A stretch of 64,000 nt of DNA from Shewanella sp. OPT22. Its GTDB lineage: Bacteria; Pseudomonadota; Gammaproteobacteria; Enterobacterales; Shewanellaceae. Location: assembly GCF_004168585.1 (NCBI RefSeq), contig NZ_PGVH01000033.1, positions 10,591 to 74,590 of the forward strand, read 5' to 3'. A model generated the notes under the pieces. The model ran no database searches, had not been told where the DNA came from, and saw nothing but the letters and a program-made list of their open reading frames with translations. Shown piece by piece: positions 27,741 through 35,835 of the stretch (positions within the stretch are counted from its first letter, which is position 1; the number at the start of each line of letters is the position of its first letter). The position numbers were made by a program, and so were the translations under genes.

Positions 27741-28264
27741 TTCATTTGGTCATTGGAGGAGCGAGAAGCGGAAAAAGTCGTTATGCCGAAACATTGATGG
27801 CTCATTATTGCAAAGTAGATAGACCAATTTACATTGCTACCGCTCAAGCAAAAGACAGTGAGATGAAGCAGAGAATTAAGCATCATCAGTCTCAACGAAA
27901 TGACTCTACGTTGAATTGGCAGGTTACTGAATGCCCGCTTGAATTGTCATCATCACTTATTCGCCTACCTGAACGTGCAGTGATTCTTGTTGACTGCTTA
28001 ACCCTATTATTAACCAATGAGCTCATCAATAGTGAAACGATTTGGCAGCAGAGAAAAGTTGAGCTGTTGAGTTTTTTGTCACAAACAGAACAAACCATCG
28101 TATTGGTTTCAAACGAAGTTGGCAGTGGTATTGTGCCTCTCGGTGAATTATCCAGAAAATTCGTAGATGAAGCTGGTTGGTTAAATCAAGCGATTGCTGC
28201 GATGGCTGATAGGGTCACTTTAGTTATTGCTGGATTACCAATGGAGTTAAAAGGTGATTGCTAA
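27737..28264 (+). CDS. cobU: Adenosylcobinamide kinase/guanylyltransferase
   Basis: A 175-residue CobU, which phosphorylates adenosylcobinamide and then attaches GMP. The P-loop [12 protein letters not shown] is at residues 7–18, and the family's [12 protein letters not shown] and [13 protein letters not shown] segments are present. The guanylylation His is in the IKHHQSQR region. It overlaps cobS by four bases and cobQ by eleven, within one operon. Together with cobS, cobT and cobC this makes a complete nucleotide-loop assembly set. Confidence 0.95.
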   Translation: MIHLVIGGARSGKSRYAETLMAHYCKVDRPIYIATAQAKDSEMKQRIKHHQSQRNDSTLNWQVTECPLELSSSLIRLPERAVILVDCLTLLLTNELINSETIWQQRKVELLSFLSQTEQTIVLVSNEVGSGIVPLGELSRKFVDEAGWLNQAIAAMADRVTLVIAGLPMELKGDC

Positions 28265-29738
28265 AACGCTGATGGTACAGGGGACAACGTCTGATGCGGG
28301 AAAGAGCACTTTAGTTGCAGGTCTTTGCAGACTTTTTGCAAGACAAGGCCACAATGTTGCACCGTTTAAACCACAAAACATGGCGCTGAACAGTGCGGTG
28401 ACTGAAGATGGCGGCGAAATTGGTCGTGCTCAAGCACTGCAAGCTGTTGCGGCTAATCAGGCATTAAGAACTGATTTCAACCCGATTCTATTGAAGCCAA
28501 GTTCAGATCAGCGAGCGCAAGTGATTGTTCATGGTAAAGCTCTCACTACACTTGAAGCGACTGATTTTTGGGGTAAACAGGGGCTCAGCTATAAAGCGAA
28601 AGCAATGAAGGCTGTGCTTGAGTCTTATCAGAGATTAACATCTGAATTTGATTATGTCGTTGTAGAAGGGGCCGGTAGTCCAGCAGAAATCAACCTGAGA
28701 GAAGGTGATATTGCGAACATGGGTTTTGCTGAAGAAGCGGATTGCCCTGTTATTCTGATTGCTGATATCGACAAGGGGGGAGTATTCGCACACTTAGTGG
28801 GAACACTGGCGTTATTATCGGAATCAGAACAAGCGAGAATAAAAGGTTTTGTGATTAACCGTTTTCGTGGCGACATGAGCTTATTGCAATCCGGTTTAGA
28901 TTGGCTTGAAGAGTATACAGGGAAGCCAGTTTTGGGTGTTTTACCGTATCTTGATGGTTTACATTTAGATGCAGAAGATGCCATTCCACAACATCAAATT
29001 CAGAAGCAGCAGACCAAGCTTAAGGTTGTAGTGATCGTTTTACCTAGGATCAGCAATCACACAGATTTCGAACCATTACGGTTACACCCTGAAGTTGAAT
29101 TTAGCTATGTTCGATTATCTGATAATCCTAAAGTTACAGATGCTGATGTGATTATTCTTCCTGGCAGTAAAAATGTGATTGAAGACTTAAGAGCTTTAAA
29201 GAGTTCTGATTGGCATGAGGCAATTCAAAGACATCTGCGTTACAGTGGCAAGCTGATTGGTATTTGTGGCGGTTACCAAATGCTTGGACAAGTCATTGCT
29301 GACCCAATTGGTGTAGAGGGAAGCATAACTCACGAAGTTGGCTTACGATATTTACCCGTTACAACAACGCTGAATTCTGAAAAAAATCTAAAGAATGTCA
29401 CTGGAAACCTGGTCATCGGACAACAAAGTATTGTCGTTCAAGGGTATGAAATTCATTGTGGAAATTCGACATATACTGATTTTTGTCAGCATGCAATCGA
29501 GTTGGATTATCCAAGTGGTAGTGTACTAGACGGTGTAGTTTCTGATGATAAACAAATTCTAGCGACCTATTTGCATGGCTTATTTGATGCGCCAGATAGT
29601 CTGAAAGCCATTTTAGAGTGGGCCGGATTAACGTCCGATAAAAATGTCGATATAGATAAAATCAGGGAGCAACAGATTGAACGGTTAGCGGATGTTTGCG
29701 AACAATATATCGATATCGAAAAAGTATGTGAATTTTAG
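28254..29738 (+). CDS. cobQ: Cobyric acid synthase
   Basis: A 494-residue CobQ/CbiP, which amidates four carboxyls of adenosylcobyrinic acid diamide using glutamine. The N-terminal ATPase domain starts [19 protein letters not shown] (P-loop), and the C-terminal class I-like amidotransferase part has the nucleophile in [12 protein letters not shown] and the His in LHGLF. Translation begins at a GTG inside cobU, with GGAG seven bases upstream. Other genes for corrin-ring synthesis are missing here, so the operon looks suited to late steps or salvage of incomplete corrinoids. Confidence 0.94.
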   Translation: MIAKTLMVQGTTSDAGKSTLVAGLCRLFARQGHNVAPFKPQNMALNSAVTEDGGEIGRAQALQAVAANQALRTDFNPILLKPSSDQRAQVIVHGKALTTLEATDFWGKQGLSYKAKAMKAVLESYQRLTSEFDYVVVEGAGSPAEINLREGDIANMGFAEEADCPVILIADIDKGGVFAHLVGTLALLSESEQARIKGFVINRFRGDMSLLQSGLDWLEEYTGKPVLGVLPYLDGLHLDAEDAIPQHQIQKQQTKLKVVVIVLPRISNHTDFEPLRLHPEVEFSYVRLSDNPKVTDADVIILPGSKNVIEDLRALKSSDWHEAIQRHLRYSGKLIGICGGYQMLGQVIADPIGVEGSITHEVGLRYLPVTTTLNSEKNLKNVTGNLVIGQQSIVVQGYEIHCGNSTYTDFCQHAIELDYPSGSVLDGVVSDDKQILATYLHGLFDAPDSLKAILEWAGLTSDKNVDIDKIREQQIERLADVCEQYIDIEKVCEF

Positions 29739-29765
29739 CTAATTGGTGTAAATAGTGGAGACGAT

Positions 29766-30581
29766 ATGACTCAGGTTTATACTTTCGGTTACAGTCCAGC
29801 GGCCATTAATTTACTTGAACATCGTAGTGTTAAAAATGAGGCTGACATTTTTCTTAACCACTTAACCCCTTCAATGACGCTATTGGATGTAGGCTGTGGA
29901 CCAGGAAACCTTACCTTAGAATTTGCAGAGCGGTTACATCAGGGTAAAGTATCAGGCGTTGATATTTCCGAAACACAAATAAAGCGTGCTAATGAAAAAG
30001 CCAAAATGGGAAACATTAACAATTGTGATTTTCAAGTGGCAAGTATCTTTAGCTTACCATTTGAGGATAACAGTTTTGATGCAGTTTGGTGTGCAAACGT
30101 ACTGCTCAACTTTAAAGAACAAACTCAAATTAGAAACGAATTTAAACGTGTTTTAAAGCCAAATGGCGTGTTAGGTTTATTAGAGCAACATTCTGAAGCT
30201 AATTTATATTATCCACGAAATTCAGCGTATGAACTTTTCTACCAAAGCCTCAATCGTGCACTCGAATTTAATGGTGGAGATCCTAATGTGGGTAAACGCT
30301 TACCAGAAATATATTCACAAGATGGTTTCGTGATTCAAGAAGCTGCGGCTATATGTAAGGTTGGCTCTCCTGAACACAGAAAAGCATTTGGTGAATTTGT
30401 CGCAACTTTATGGACTGAGGCTGAATTTCCAAAGCTCGCCGTTGAGCAGGGCTGGCTATCTAAAGAAAAATATCAGCGCTTAGCTGAAACATTAAAAATT
30501 GAAGCAACGACAAGTTCATGTTTTTGTGGAAGAGCGGTAGTAAAAATCGTTGCAAAAGTAGAAAAGGGTAATCATGTCTGA
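29766..30581 (+). CDS. Class I SAM-dependent methyltransferase in the cobalamin operon
   Basis: A 271-residue Rossmann methyltransferase: SAM-binding motif I LLDVGCGPGNLTLEFA at about residues 38–53, acidic loop SGVDISETQ, and motif IV/V SFDAVWCANVLLNF, RVLKPNGVLGLLEQ. It resembles UbiE/COQ5-type small-molecule methyltransferases. It lies between cobQ and btuR, 27 bp after the former and overlapping the latter by eight bases, so it is part of the operon. None of the standard late B12 steps needs this family. The substrate is unknown; a corrinoid- or lower-ligand-related role is a context guess. Confidence 0.8.
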   Translation: MTQVYTFGYSPAAINLLEHRSVKNEADIFLNHLTPSMTLLDVGCGPGNLTLEFAERLHQGKVSGVDISETQIKRANEKAKMGNINNCDFQVASIFSLPFEDNSFDAVWCANVLLNFKEQTQIRNEFKRVLKPNGVLGLLEQHSEANLYYPRNSAYELFYQSLNRALEFNGGDPNVGKRLPEIYSQDGFVIQEAAAICKVGSPEHRKAFGEFVATLWTEAEFPKLAVEQGWLSKEKYQRLAETLKIEATTSSCFCGRAVVKIVAKVEKGNHV

Positions 30582-31170
30582 ACAAGAAAATAAACATAAA
30601 CAGCGTCAGCAAAAACTCAAAGAGTCAGTAGATGCAAGAATTGAAGCAGCCCAAGAAGAGAAAGGCATTTTGTTAGTCTTGACTGGAAACGGTAAGGGGA
30701 AATCTACTTCTGGATTTGGTACTGTGGCGAGAGCGGTTGGCCATGGAAAAAGGGCCGCTGTAGTTCAATTTATCAAAGGCACTTGGGAGTGCGGCGAACG
30801 TAATTTACTTGAAAAAGCTGGCGTTGATTTTTATGTCATGGGAACGGGGTTTACGTGGGAAACTCAAGATAAAGAAAAAGACATTGCCGCAGCAGCCGAA
30901 GCATGGGAATCGGCAGAAAAACTGCTGGCTGATGACACCATCGATTGCGTGATGCTTGACGAGTTGACTTACATGGTGAGTTATCACTATTTGGATGTGG
31001 ACAGAGTTATTCAGGCGCTAAATAACCGTCCTACGATGCAGCACGTCATTATTACGGGGCGAGCTTGTCACCGTAAATTGATTGACTTAGCGGACACAGT
31101 AAGTGAAGTAAAGCCAATTAAACATGCGTTCGAAGCAGGCATTAAAGCACAAGTAGGATTTGATTATTGA
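30574..31170 (+). CDS. btuR: Corrinoid adenosyltransferase (BtuR/CobO)
   Basis: A 198-residue ATP:cob(I)alamin adenosyltransferase of the CobA/CobO/BtuR type, which adds the adenosyl group from ATP to the corrinoid cobalt. The P-loop is GNGKGKSTSGFGT near residue 38, with KGTWECGERN and MLDELTYMVSYHYL further on and RACHRKLIDLADTVSE near the end, all typical. It overlaps the methyltransferase by eight bases and shares the TGATG with btuF. In salvage this step precedes CobU. Confidence 0.95.
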   Translation: MSEQENKHKQRQQKLKESVDARIEAAQEEKGILLVLTGNGKGKSTSGFGTVARAVGHGKRAAVVQFIKGTWECGERNLLEKAGVDFYVMGTGFTWETQDKEKDIAAAAEAWESAEKLLADDTIDCVMLDELTYMVSYHYLDVDRVIQALNNRPTMQHVIITGRACHRKLIDLADTVSEVKPIKHAFEAGIKAQVGFDY

Positions 31171-32003
31171 TGAACATGTTAAAGGGACTTATCTTCTGTT
31201 TTATTTGTGCTTTTTTCACCACAAGCTCTTTGGCTTGGGCTAAGCCTGCAAAGCGAATCATTGCTTTATCGCCTCATGCCGTTGAACAATTATTTGCTAT
31301 TGGTGCTGGTAACTCAATCATCGCAGCGGTCGATCATGCAGGTTTTCCAGAGCGAGCCAAAAAAATTCCATCAATTGGAGGTTATCACGGCATTCAAATT
31401 GAACGAGTGCTTGAGTTAAATCCAGATTTAATCGTCGTTTGGGGCAAAGGCAACAAGCCTGATGATATAAAGCGCTTGAAGGAATTGGGTTTTAAGATTT
31501 ATGACAGTTCGCCAAGCACACTCAATGGCGTTGCAACAGACCTTTTACGCTTGGGTGAGTTGACTGGACATCAGCAACAAGCAGAAAGCGTTGCAAAGGA
31601 ATATCAACAGCAACTTAAGCAGATCAGAAGCGATAATATTGAAAAGACGAAGGTTAAAGTGTTTTATCAGCTGTGGTCTAACCCATTAATGACGGTTGCT
31701 AAAAATAGTTGGATTCAACAACTGATTTCAGCTTGTCATGGGGATAATGTGTTTTATAGCGCCAGTAGTGACTATCCACAAGTGAGTGTTGAAAATGTGT
31801 TGCTGACAAAGCCAAGCGTCATACTTCAAAGTAAAGACAAAGGAAATGTCTTGGGTATTGATTGGAGTAAATGGCCGAGTATTCCAGCTGTAAAGTTACA
31901 TCATATCTATCAATTGGATGCCGACTTATTGCACAGACCCACTCCAAGAGCTATTTTAGGCATCAAAGCCGTTTGTCATGCATTAGATAAAGCGAGAAAT
32001 TAA
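31170..32003 (+). CDS. btuF: Periplasmic cobalamin-binding protein BtuF
   Basis: A 277-residue helical-backbone periplasmic binding protein. The signal peptide is MNMLKGLIFCFICAFFTTSS… cleaved near AWA|KPAKR. The mature part has KRIIALSPHAVEQLFAIGAG, VVWGKGNKPDDI and LLHRPTPRAILGIKAVC, resembling BtuF more than siderophore-binding proteins. It delivers B12 to BtuCD. The ATG at 31170 overlaps the btuR stop by one base; the earlier TTG has no better ribosome binding site. Being at the far end from btuC and btuD in the same operon is unusual but consistent. Confidence 0.88.
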   Translation: MNMLKGLIFCFICAFFTTSSLAWAKPAKRIIALSPHAVEQLFAIGAGNSIIAAVDHAGFPERAKKIPSIGGYHGIQIERVLELNPDLIVVWGKGNKPDDIKRLKELGFKIYDSSPSTLNGVATDLLRLGELTGHQQQAESVAKEYQQQLKQIRSDNIEKTKVKVFYQLWSNPLMTVAKNSWIQQLISACHGDNVFYSASSDYPQVSVENVLLTKPSVILQSKDKGNVLGIDWSKWPSIPAVKLHHIYQLDADLLHRPTPRAILGIKAVCHALDKARN

Positions 32004-32014
32004 AAGGATTTCAT

Positions 32015-32398
32015 ATGAGCACACTATTACTCTGTTTATTCATCACGTTAATTTTACCTTACTTAGCTAAAGCCCCAGTCGCTTATGCGATGGCCAAATT
32101 TGATGGTTACGACAATCACCACCCAAGAGCACAGCAGGCACAGTTAACAGGTTTTGGTGCTAGGGCGCTTGCTGCACACCAGAATGCTTTCGAGTCATTG
32201 TTAGTCTTTTCTGTGGCTTGCTTAACTGTTATTGCGACAAATAATGTGAGTGAAGCAGTCGTTACGATGGCGATCACGCATGTTCTGGCAAGAGTGGTTT
32301 ATCACGTTCTTTATATTGCTGATTTATCGTCACTAAGATCATTATCTTGGTTTGTTGCCGTCGGTTGCTCGATAGGCATTTTTTGGCAAGCGTTGTGA
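32015..32398 (+). CDS. MAPEG-family membrane protein
   Basis: A 127-residue protein with four hydrophobic segments. The MAPEG features are NHHPRAQQAQLTGFGARALAAHQNAFE and the third-segment HVLARVVYHVLYIADL. Bacterial members are mostly uncharacterised; the eukaryotic ones are glutathione-dependent or eicosanoid enzymes. It follows btuF by 11 bp with AAGGA before the ATG, so it may be carried on the cobalamin operon transcript, but no functional link with B12 is known. A terminator follows. Confidence 0.82.
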   Translation: MSTLLLCLFITLILPYLAKAPVAYAMAKFDGYDNHHPRAQQAQLTGFGARALAAHQNAFESLLVFSVACLTVIATNNVSEAVVTMAITHVLARVVYHVLYIADLSSLRSLSWFVAVGCSIGIFWQAL

Positions 32399-32406
32399 TT
32401 CTAGCG

Positions 32407-32430
32407 GTTGGAGAGCGTTAGCTCTCCAAC
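32407..32430. terminator. Bidirectional terminator after the cobalamin operon
   Basis: GTTGGAGAGC and GCTCTCCAAC form a perfect 10-bp stem around GTTA, followed by TATTTATTT. It separates the plus-strand operon from the convergent proline-rich protein gene. Confidence 0.8.
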
Positions 32431-32433
32431 TAT

Positions 32434-33141
32434 TTATTTCATGTCAAAATGGACGTTACTGTTACTGCAGTCAAATTGATATGTTGACCAAATAGGCCTC
32501 ATTCCATTGTCGCTGTCAGTTACATTGGCCGTTCTCATCACGACTCTTGAGTACGATTTTCCGATTGATATAAAGCGGTTAACAATGATTTGATCGAGAT
32601 CTTTTGTGTACACTTCATTTTCATTACTAAAATGGTAAACCGATTTGGCATCGCCATACGGATCAAGGGTCACTTTAGAACCATTATCGGTAGAAAAGAA
32701 AGCATTATCGAACCGAATCATGTCAGGCGTATGGGAACCTCTCATTAATAAACAACGCTGAATATCGACATTGATATTACCGTGATAGCCCATTTCTAAA
32801 CCTTCATACACAGGGAGTGTCTTAGTTGGTTGCATTGGATATTTTGGTACTGAAGGCGTGTTAGGTATTTTTTTAGCCGGTTGCATTGGAGAGCTTGGTA
32901 CTGAAGGAACAGAAGGTGTGTTAGGTATTTTTTTAGCCGGTTGCATTGGAGAGCTTGGTACTGAAGGAACAGAAGGTGTGTTAGGTATTTTTTTAGCTGG
33001 TTGATTATTGTGATTAGGTTGTGCCGAACTATTTGCTGGGGGAATGATTTGGTTGGTGAAGTTGTTGTCTACAGCATTCGCTGCAAGTGACGTTGAGGCA
33101 ATAGCTAACGCAACACTGGTATAAATCATGTGTTTCAACAT
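32434..33141 (-). CDS. Secreted protein with proline-rich tandem repeats
   Basis: A 235-residue protein with a signal peptide (MLKHMIYTSVALAIASTSLA, cut near ANA|VDN). Residues about 45–105 are a low-complexity linker built from the 20-residue unit QPAKKIPNTPSVPSVPSSPM, two full copies and degenerate flanks. A folded C-terminal part of about 125 residues contains two cysteines (RCLLMRG and QFDCSNSN) that could pair. The family is not recognised. The start has AAGGAG eight bases upstream. It is convergent with the cobalamin operon and stands alone. A wall-spanning or surface role is possible for such linkers, but nothing proves it. Confidence 0.75.
   Translation of the reverse strand: MLKHMIYTSVALAIASTSLAANAVDNNFTNQIIPPANSSAQPNHNNQPAKKIPNTPSVPSVPSSPMQPAKKIPNTPSVPSVPSSPMQPAKKIPNTPSVPKYPMQPTKTLPVYEGLEMGYHGNINVDIQRCLLMRGSHTPDMIRFDNAFFSTDNGSKVTLDPYGDAKSVYHFSNENEVYTKDLDQIIVNRFISIGKSYSRVVMRTANVTDSDNGMRPIWSTYQFDCSNSNVHFDMK
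32831..33003. repeat. 60-bp tandem repeat in the secreted protein gene
   Basis: Two adjacent 60-bp units (32881–32940 and 32941–33000) differ by a single C/T. The periodicity starts at 32861, and a shorter degenerate copy lies before it. Each unit encodes 20 residues, so copy changes keep the frame. Confidence 0.9.
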
Positions 33142-33440
33142 TGTTTATCTCCTTAGAGAGAGGAAGGGCTGCTGTTAAAACACCTGATTAATGCTCCTAT
33201 TATTAATTTCCGTACCAAACAAAGATGTTTTTAAGTTTCAGCAGATACGTCTTTTGTAATACGGCAGTGGTTTTAGCAAAAAGCATTTATCGAAATATCA
33301 TAGTTTAGATTAGAATATATCCACACTTTCTCATTGTCATTGTCATTGATGATACCTTCATGAAAGCGATCATATTAAAGATTTTTATGGGTGAATGGTA
33401 AATCTCGCTATCAACATTTTTCTCTCCCTTTGTGTATCAT

Positions 33441-33488
33441 GCGGACACTTGCAATGTACGGACAGAATATAGAGTGTCCGCGGACACT
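33441..33488. promoter_or_regulatory. Upstream activator site with a perfect 16-bp palindrome
   Basis: AGTGTCCGCGGACACT at 33473–33488 is a perfect palindrome. GCGGACACTT is repeated directly at 33441, and a further GGACA half-site lies at 33459. The group is 65–110 bp upstream of a sigma-54-type promoter, the normal place for the dimer sites of an NtrC-family regulator. The regulator encoded in the operon at 38.4 kb is the likely binder. Confidence 0.7.
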
Positions 33489-33550
33489 TTATTGATAATA
33501 TCTAAACTCACTGCTCGCAATAAGTTGTTGATTTTATAGGTTGTAACTGT

Positions 33551-33567
33551 TTGGCACGACATTTGTA
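33551..33567 (+). promoter_or_regulatory. Sigma-54-type promoter (-24/-12)
   Basis: TTGGCACGACATTTGTA matches YTGGCACGrNNNTTGCW except for T instead of C in the -12 element. The GG and G(T) are ten bases apart as required. It is 36 bp upstream of the membrane-fusion gene and downstream of the palindromic activator sites. Confidence 0.75.
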
Positions 33568-33603
33568 TTAATCAGGTTAGACTTAGTTAATCGGATAAAT
33601 ACA

Positions 33604-34869
33604 ATGATCAAGGACACCAGCGCACAGGACGTCAAAGTTCAACCGAGCAATGCCGCAAAACACAAGAAGTTAGTCATGTTTGCAGTGATTGCTTTAGCCA
33701 TTGGCTCTGCAGCATGGTTTACGTTTAGTGGTGAATCTGCATCTAAATCAGTGAATAAGTCCGATTTACGTTTATCTACCGTGACCCGTGGCACGCTAAT
33801 TAGAGATATCGCAGCGACAGGTAAAATTGTTGCTGCTAATGCCCCTGTTTTGTATTCAACTGAGGAAGGTATCGTTACACTTGAGAAAAAACCTGGTGAC
33901 TCAGTGTCAAAGGGTGAGATTCTTGCCATCATAAGAAGTCCTAACCTTCAAAGTCGCTTACAACAACAGCAAGCATTGCTTGCTGGCATGCAGAGCGAAT
34001 TAGAGCGAGCGAAACTGGATGCAAGGCGCGATCAACTCACCGCAAATAGCAGTCTAGACATGGCTAAAGTTGAACTGTCCGCTGCGGACAGAGAAAGTCG
34101 CCGCAGTGATTTACTGATTGAAGACAACCTTATTTCTAAAATCGATTTTGAGAAAAGTAAGGATGACTTGGAAAAAGCAAAACTGTCTCATGCTCATGCA
34201 GAAAAAGAAGCAGAGTTGATGGAAGATCGCTTAGCTTTTGAAGTCAAAAACAAAACCTTAGAAGTTGACAGACAAGCTCTAGTTGTTTCAGAACTCGAAA
34301 GACAGCTCGCAGATCTCGAAATAAAAGCGCCCGTTGATGGCATTATTGGTAACTGGCTAGTAGAACAAAAGGCACGTATTGCGGCTAGCCAGCCAGTATT
34401 GACAGTTGTTGACCTAAGCGCCTTTGAAGCTGAGCTCTCGGTTTCTGAATCTTATGCAGACGAGCTTGGCTTAGGTATGGATGTTGAGCTTAATATTGCA
34501 GGCAGCAAAATGATGGGTAAGCTGTCATCCATTTCTCCTGAAGTACGTAATCGTGAAGTCACAACACGTGTCCGTTTCGAACATAACCAGTCCATTAAAC
34601 TTCGCCAGAACCAACGTTTGTCAGCAAGAGTGTTACTTGAGAATCGTCCGGATGTATTAATGGTCAAGAAAGGTGCATTTATCAACTCTACGGGCGGGCG
34701 TTATACCTACAAGCTTGAAGACGAATTAGCGAAACAAATTCCAATCAAATTAGGCGCACGTAGCATGAGCCACATCGAAGTCATGTCAGGTGCTCAAGAA
34801 GGCGATGTGTGGATTGTGTCAGATTTAGAAAGCTTTAAGGATGCTGACACACTTCGAGTCAGACAGTAA
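33604..34869 (+). CDS. Periplasmic membrane-fusion protein (HlyD/MacA type)
   Basis: A 421-residue adaptor: one membrane anchor at about residues 23–42, a split biotinyl-lipoyl domain (ATGKIVAANAPVLYSTEEG … PVDGIIGNWLVEQKARI), and between them a long coiled-coil hairpin (about residues 105–225) rich in Lys, Glu and Leu. The rest is a beta-barrel and membrane-proximal domain. Such proteins bridge an inner-membrane ABC permease to an outer-membrane channel. It is the first gene of an operon with an ABC ATPase, two permeases and a two-component pair. No outer-membrane TolC-type gene is in the window. The start codon has a weak ribosome binding site. Confidence 0.87.
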   Translation: MIKDTSAQDVKVQPSNAAKHKKLVMFAVIALAIGSAAWFTFSGESASKSVNKSDLRLSTVTRGTLIRDIAATGKIVAANAPVLYSTEEGIVTLEKKPGDSVSKGEILAIIRSPNLQSRLQQQQALLAGMQSELERAKLDARRDQLTANSSLDMAKVELSAADRESRRSDLLIEDNLISKIDFEKSKDDLEKAKLSHAHAEKEAELMEDRLAFEVKNKTLEVDRQALVVSELERQLADLEIKAPVDGIIGNWLVEQKARIAASQPVLTVVDLSAFEAELSVSESYADELGLGMDVELNIAGSKMMGKLSSISPEVRNREVTTRVRFEHNQSIKLRQNQRLSARVLLENRPDVLMVKKGAFINSTGGRYTYKLEDELAKQIPIKLGARSMSHIEVMSGAQEGDVWIVSDLESFKDADTLRVRQ

Positions 34870-34892
34870 GGGAATACTACAAGGATATTGTT

Positions 34893-35075
34893 ATGAAAGA
34901 GAAGATAATGAGTCTAGTAGCACTTGGAGTTTTTGCCTTAGCTATTGATTCAGCACTGCCAGATTTTAATAACTGGTTTGCCTTTGGGGCGAATGCAGTG
35001 GAGCTTACAGAGATTGTCCATGAAATAGCAAACTTAGATGTTTTTGTTTTTTCAATTATCGAATTTATTTTTTAA
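34893..35075 (+). CDS. Small hydrophobic ORF inside the export operon
   Basis: A 60-residue ORF, MKEKIMSLVALGVFALAIDS…, between the fusion protein and the ABC ATPase. AAGGA lies seven bases before its ATG, and the gaps to both neighbours (23 and 15 bp) are operon-like, so translation is plausible. Residues 6–20 form a hydrophobic helix or signal-like segment, and the C-terminus is hydrophobic and aromatic (DVFVFSIIEFIF). It has no recognised family. It might be a leader-type peptide, a small transporter subunit, or the exported product itself. A chance ORF cannot be excluded. Confidence 0.5.
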   Translation: MKEKIMSLVALGVFALAIDSALPDFNNWFAFGANAVELTEIVHEIANLDVFVFSIIEFIF

Positions 35076-35090
35076 AGAAAGGATATCCCT

Positions 35091-35825
35091 ATGTTGTCAA
35101 TGAAGAAAATCAACAAAGTATTTAAAACGGACTTGGTAGAAACTCACGCCTTAAGAGAATTCGATTTACAAGTTAAAGAAGGTGAGTTCCTTGCGGTGAC
35201 AGGTCCTTCAGGTTCAGGTAAAACAACATTTCTAAATATTGCAGGTTTACTTGAGTCATTCACAGACGGCGAGTTTTTGTTGGATGATATTGATGTCGCC
35301 AAATTAAACGACAATCAGCTAGCTAAAATCCGAAATGAGAAAATCGGATTTATCTTCCAAGGTTTTAATCTAATACCAGATCTCAACCTAGCTGAAAATG
35401 TAGAAGTACCGTTGAGGTATCGTGGTGTGAGTAGTGCTGAGCGTAAACAGCGAGTGAATGATGCACTCGAAAAAGTCGGCTTAGCATCTCGTCAAAAACA
35501 TTTACCGTCACAACTTTCTGGTGGTCAGCAACAACGTGTGGCTATTGCTAGAGCTCTTGCAGGGAATCCTCGCTTCCTTTTAGCCGATGAGCCAACAGGT
35601 AATTTAGACAGTTTAATGGCTCGTCAAGTGATGGAGCTTCTGGAAGAGATTAACCAGCAAGGAACTACCATCATTATGGTGACGCATGACCCTGAGTTAG
35701 CTCGCCGTGCGCAGCGCAATATTCAAATTGTGGATGGACAAGTGTGTGATTTCACAATGTATCAGCCACATGCTGAAGCGGTTGCAGAAGAAAAAAATGA
35801 AACACGAGAAGAAGTAACGGCTTAA
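35091..35825 (+). CDS. ABC transporter ATPase, MacB/LolD type
   Basis: A 244-residue ABC ATPase of the lipoprotein/macrolide export class: Walker A GPSGSGKTTFLN, Q-loop FIFQGFNLIPDL, signature LSGGQQQRVAIARALAGN, Walker B FLLADEPTGNLDS and switch His in MVTHDPELA. In MacB the ATPase is fused to the permease; here it is separate, as in LolD or FtsE. A glutamate-rich tail of about 20 residues follows. It has a good ribosome binding site (AAAGGA) and is 10 bp from the first permease gene. Confidence 0.93.
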   Translation: MLSMKKINKVFKTDLVETHALREFDLQVKEGEFLAVTGPSGSGKTTFLNIAGLLESFTDGEFLLDDIDVAKLNDNQLAKIRNEKIGFIFQGFNLIPDLNLAENVEVPLRYRGVSSAERKQRVNDALEKVGLASRQKHLPSQLSGGQQQRVAIARALAGNPRFLLADEPTGNLDSLMARQVMELLEEINQQGTTIIMVTHDPELARRAQRNIQIVDGQVCDFTMYQPHAEAVAEEKNETREEVTA

Positions 35826-35835
35826 GGAGCAGAGC

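Larger units (their letters stand above)
33142..33603. other. Intergenic control region of the export operon
   Basis: A 462-bp gap with divergent promoters and no gene. The right half holds the activator palindrome and the sigma-54-type promoter described separately. Near 33335 there is a short run of ATTGTC/CATTGT triplicate. Nothing else is recognised. Confidence 0.6.

Noticed and set aside
33335-33355. Short ATTGTC-type repeats as a CRISPR or microsatellite
   Set aside because: Only about three copies of six bases without spacers; no array or cas gene is present in the window.
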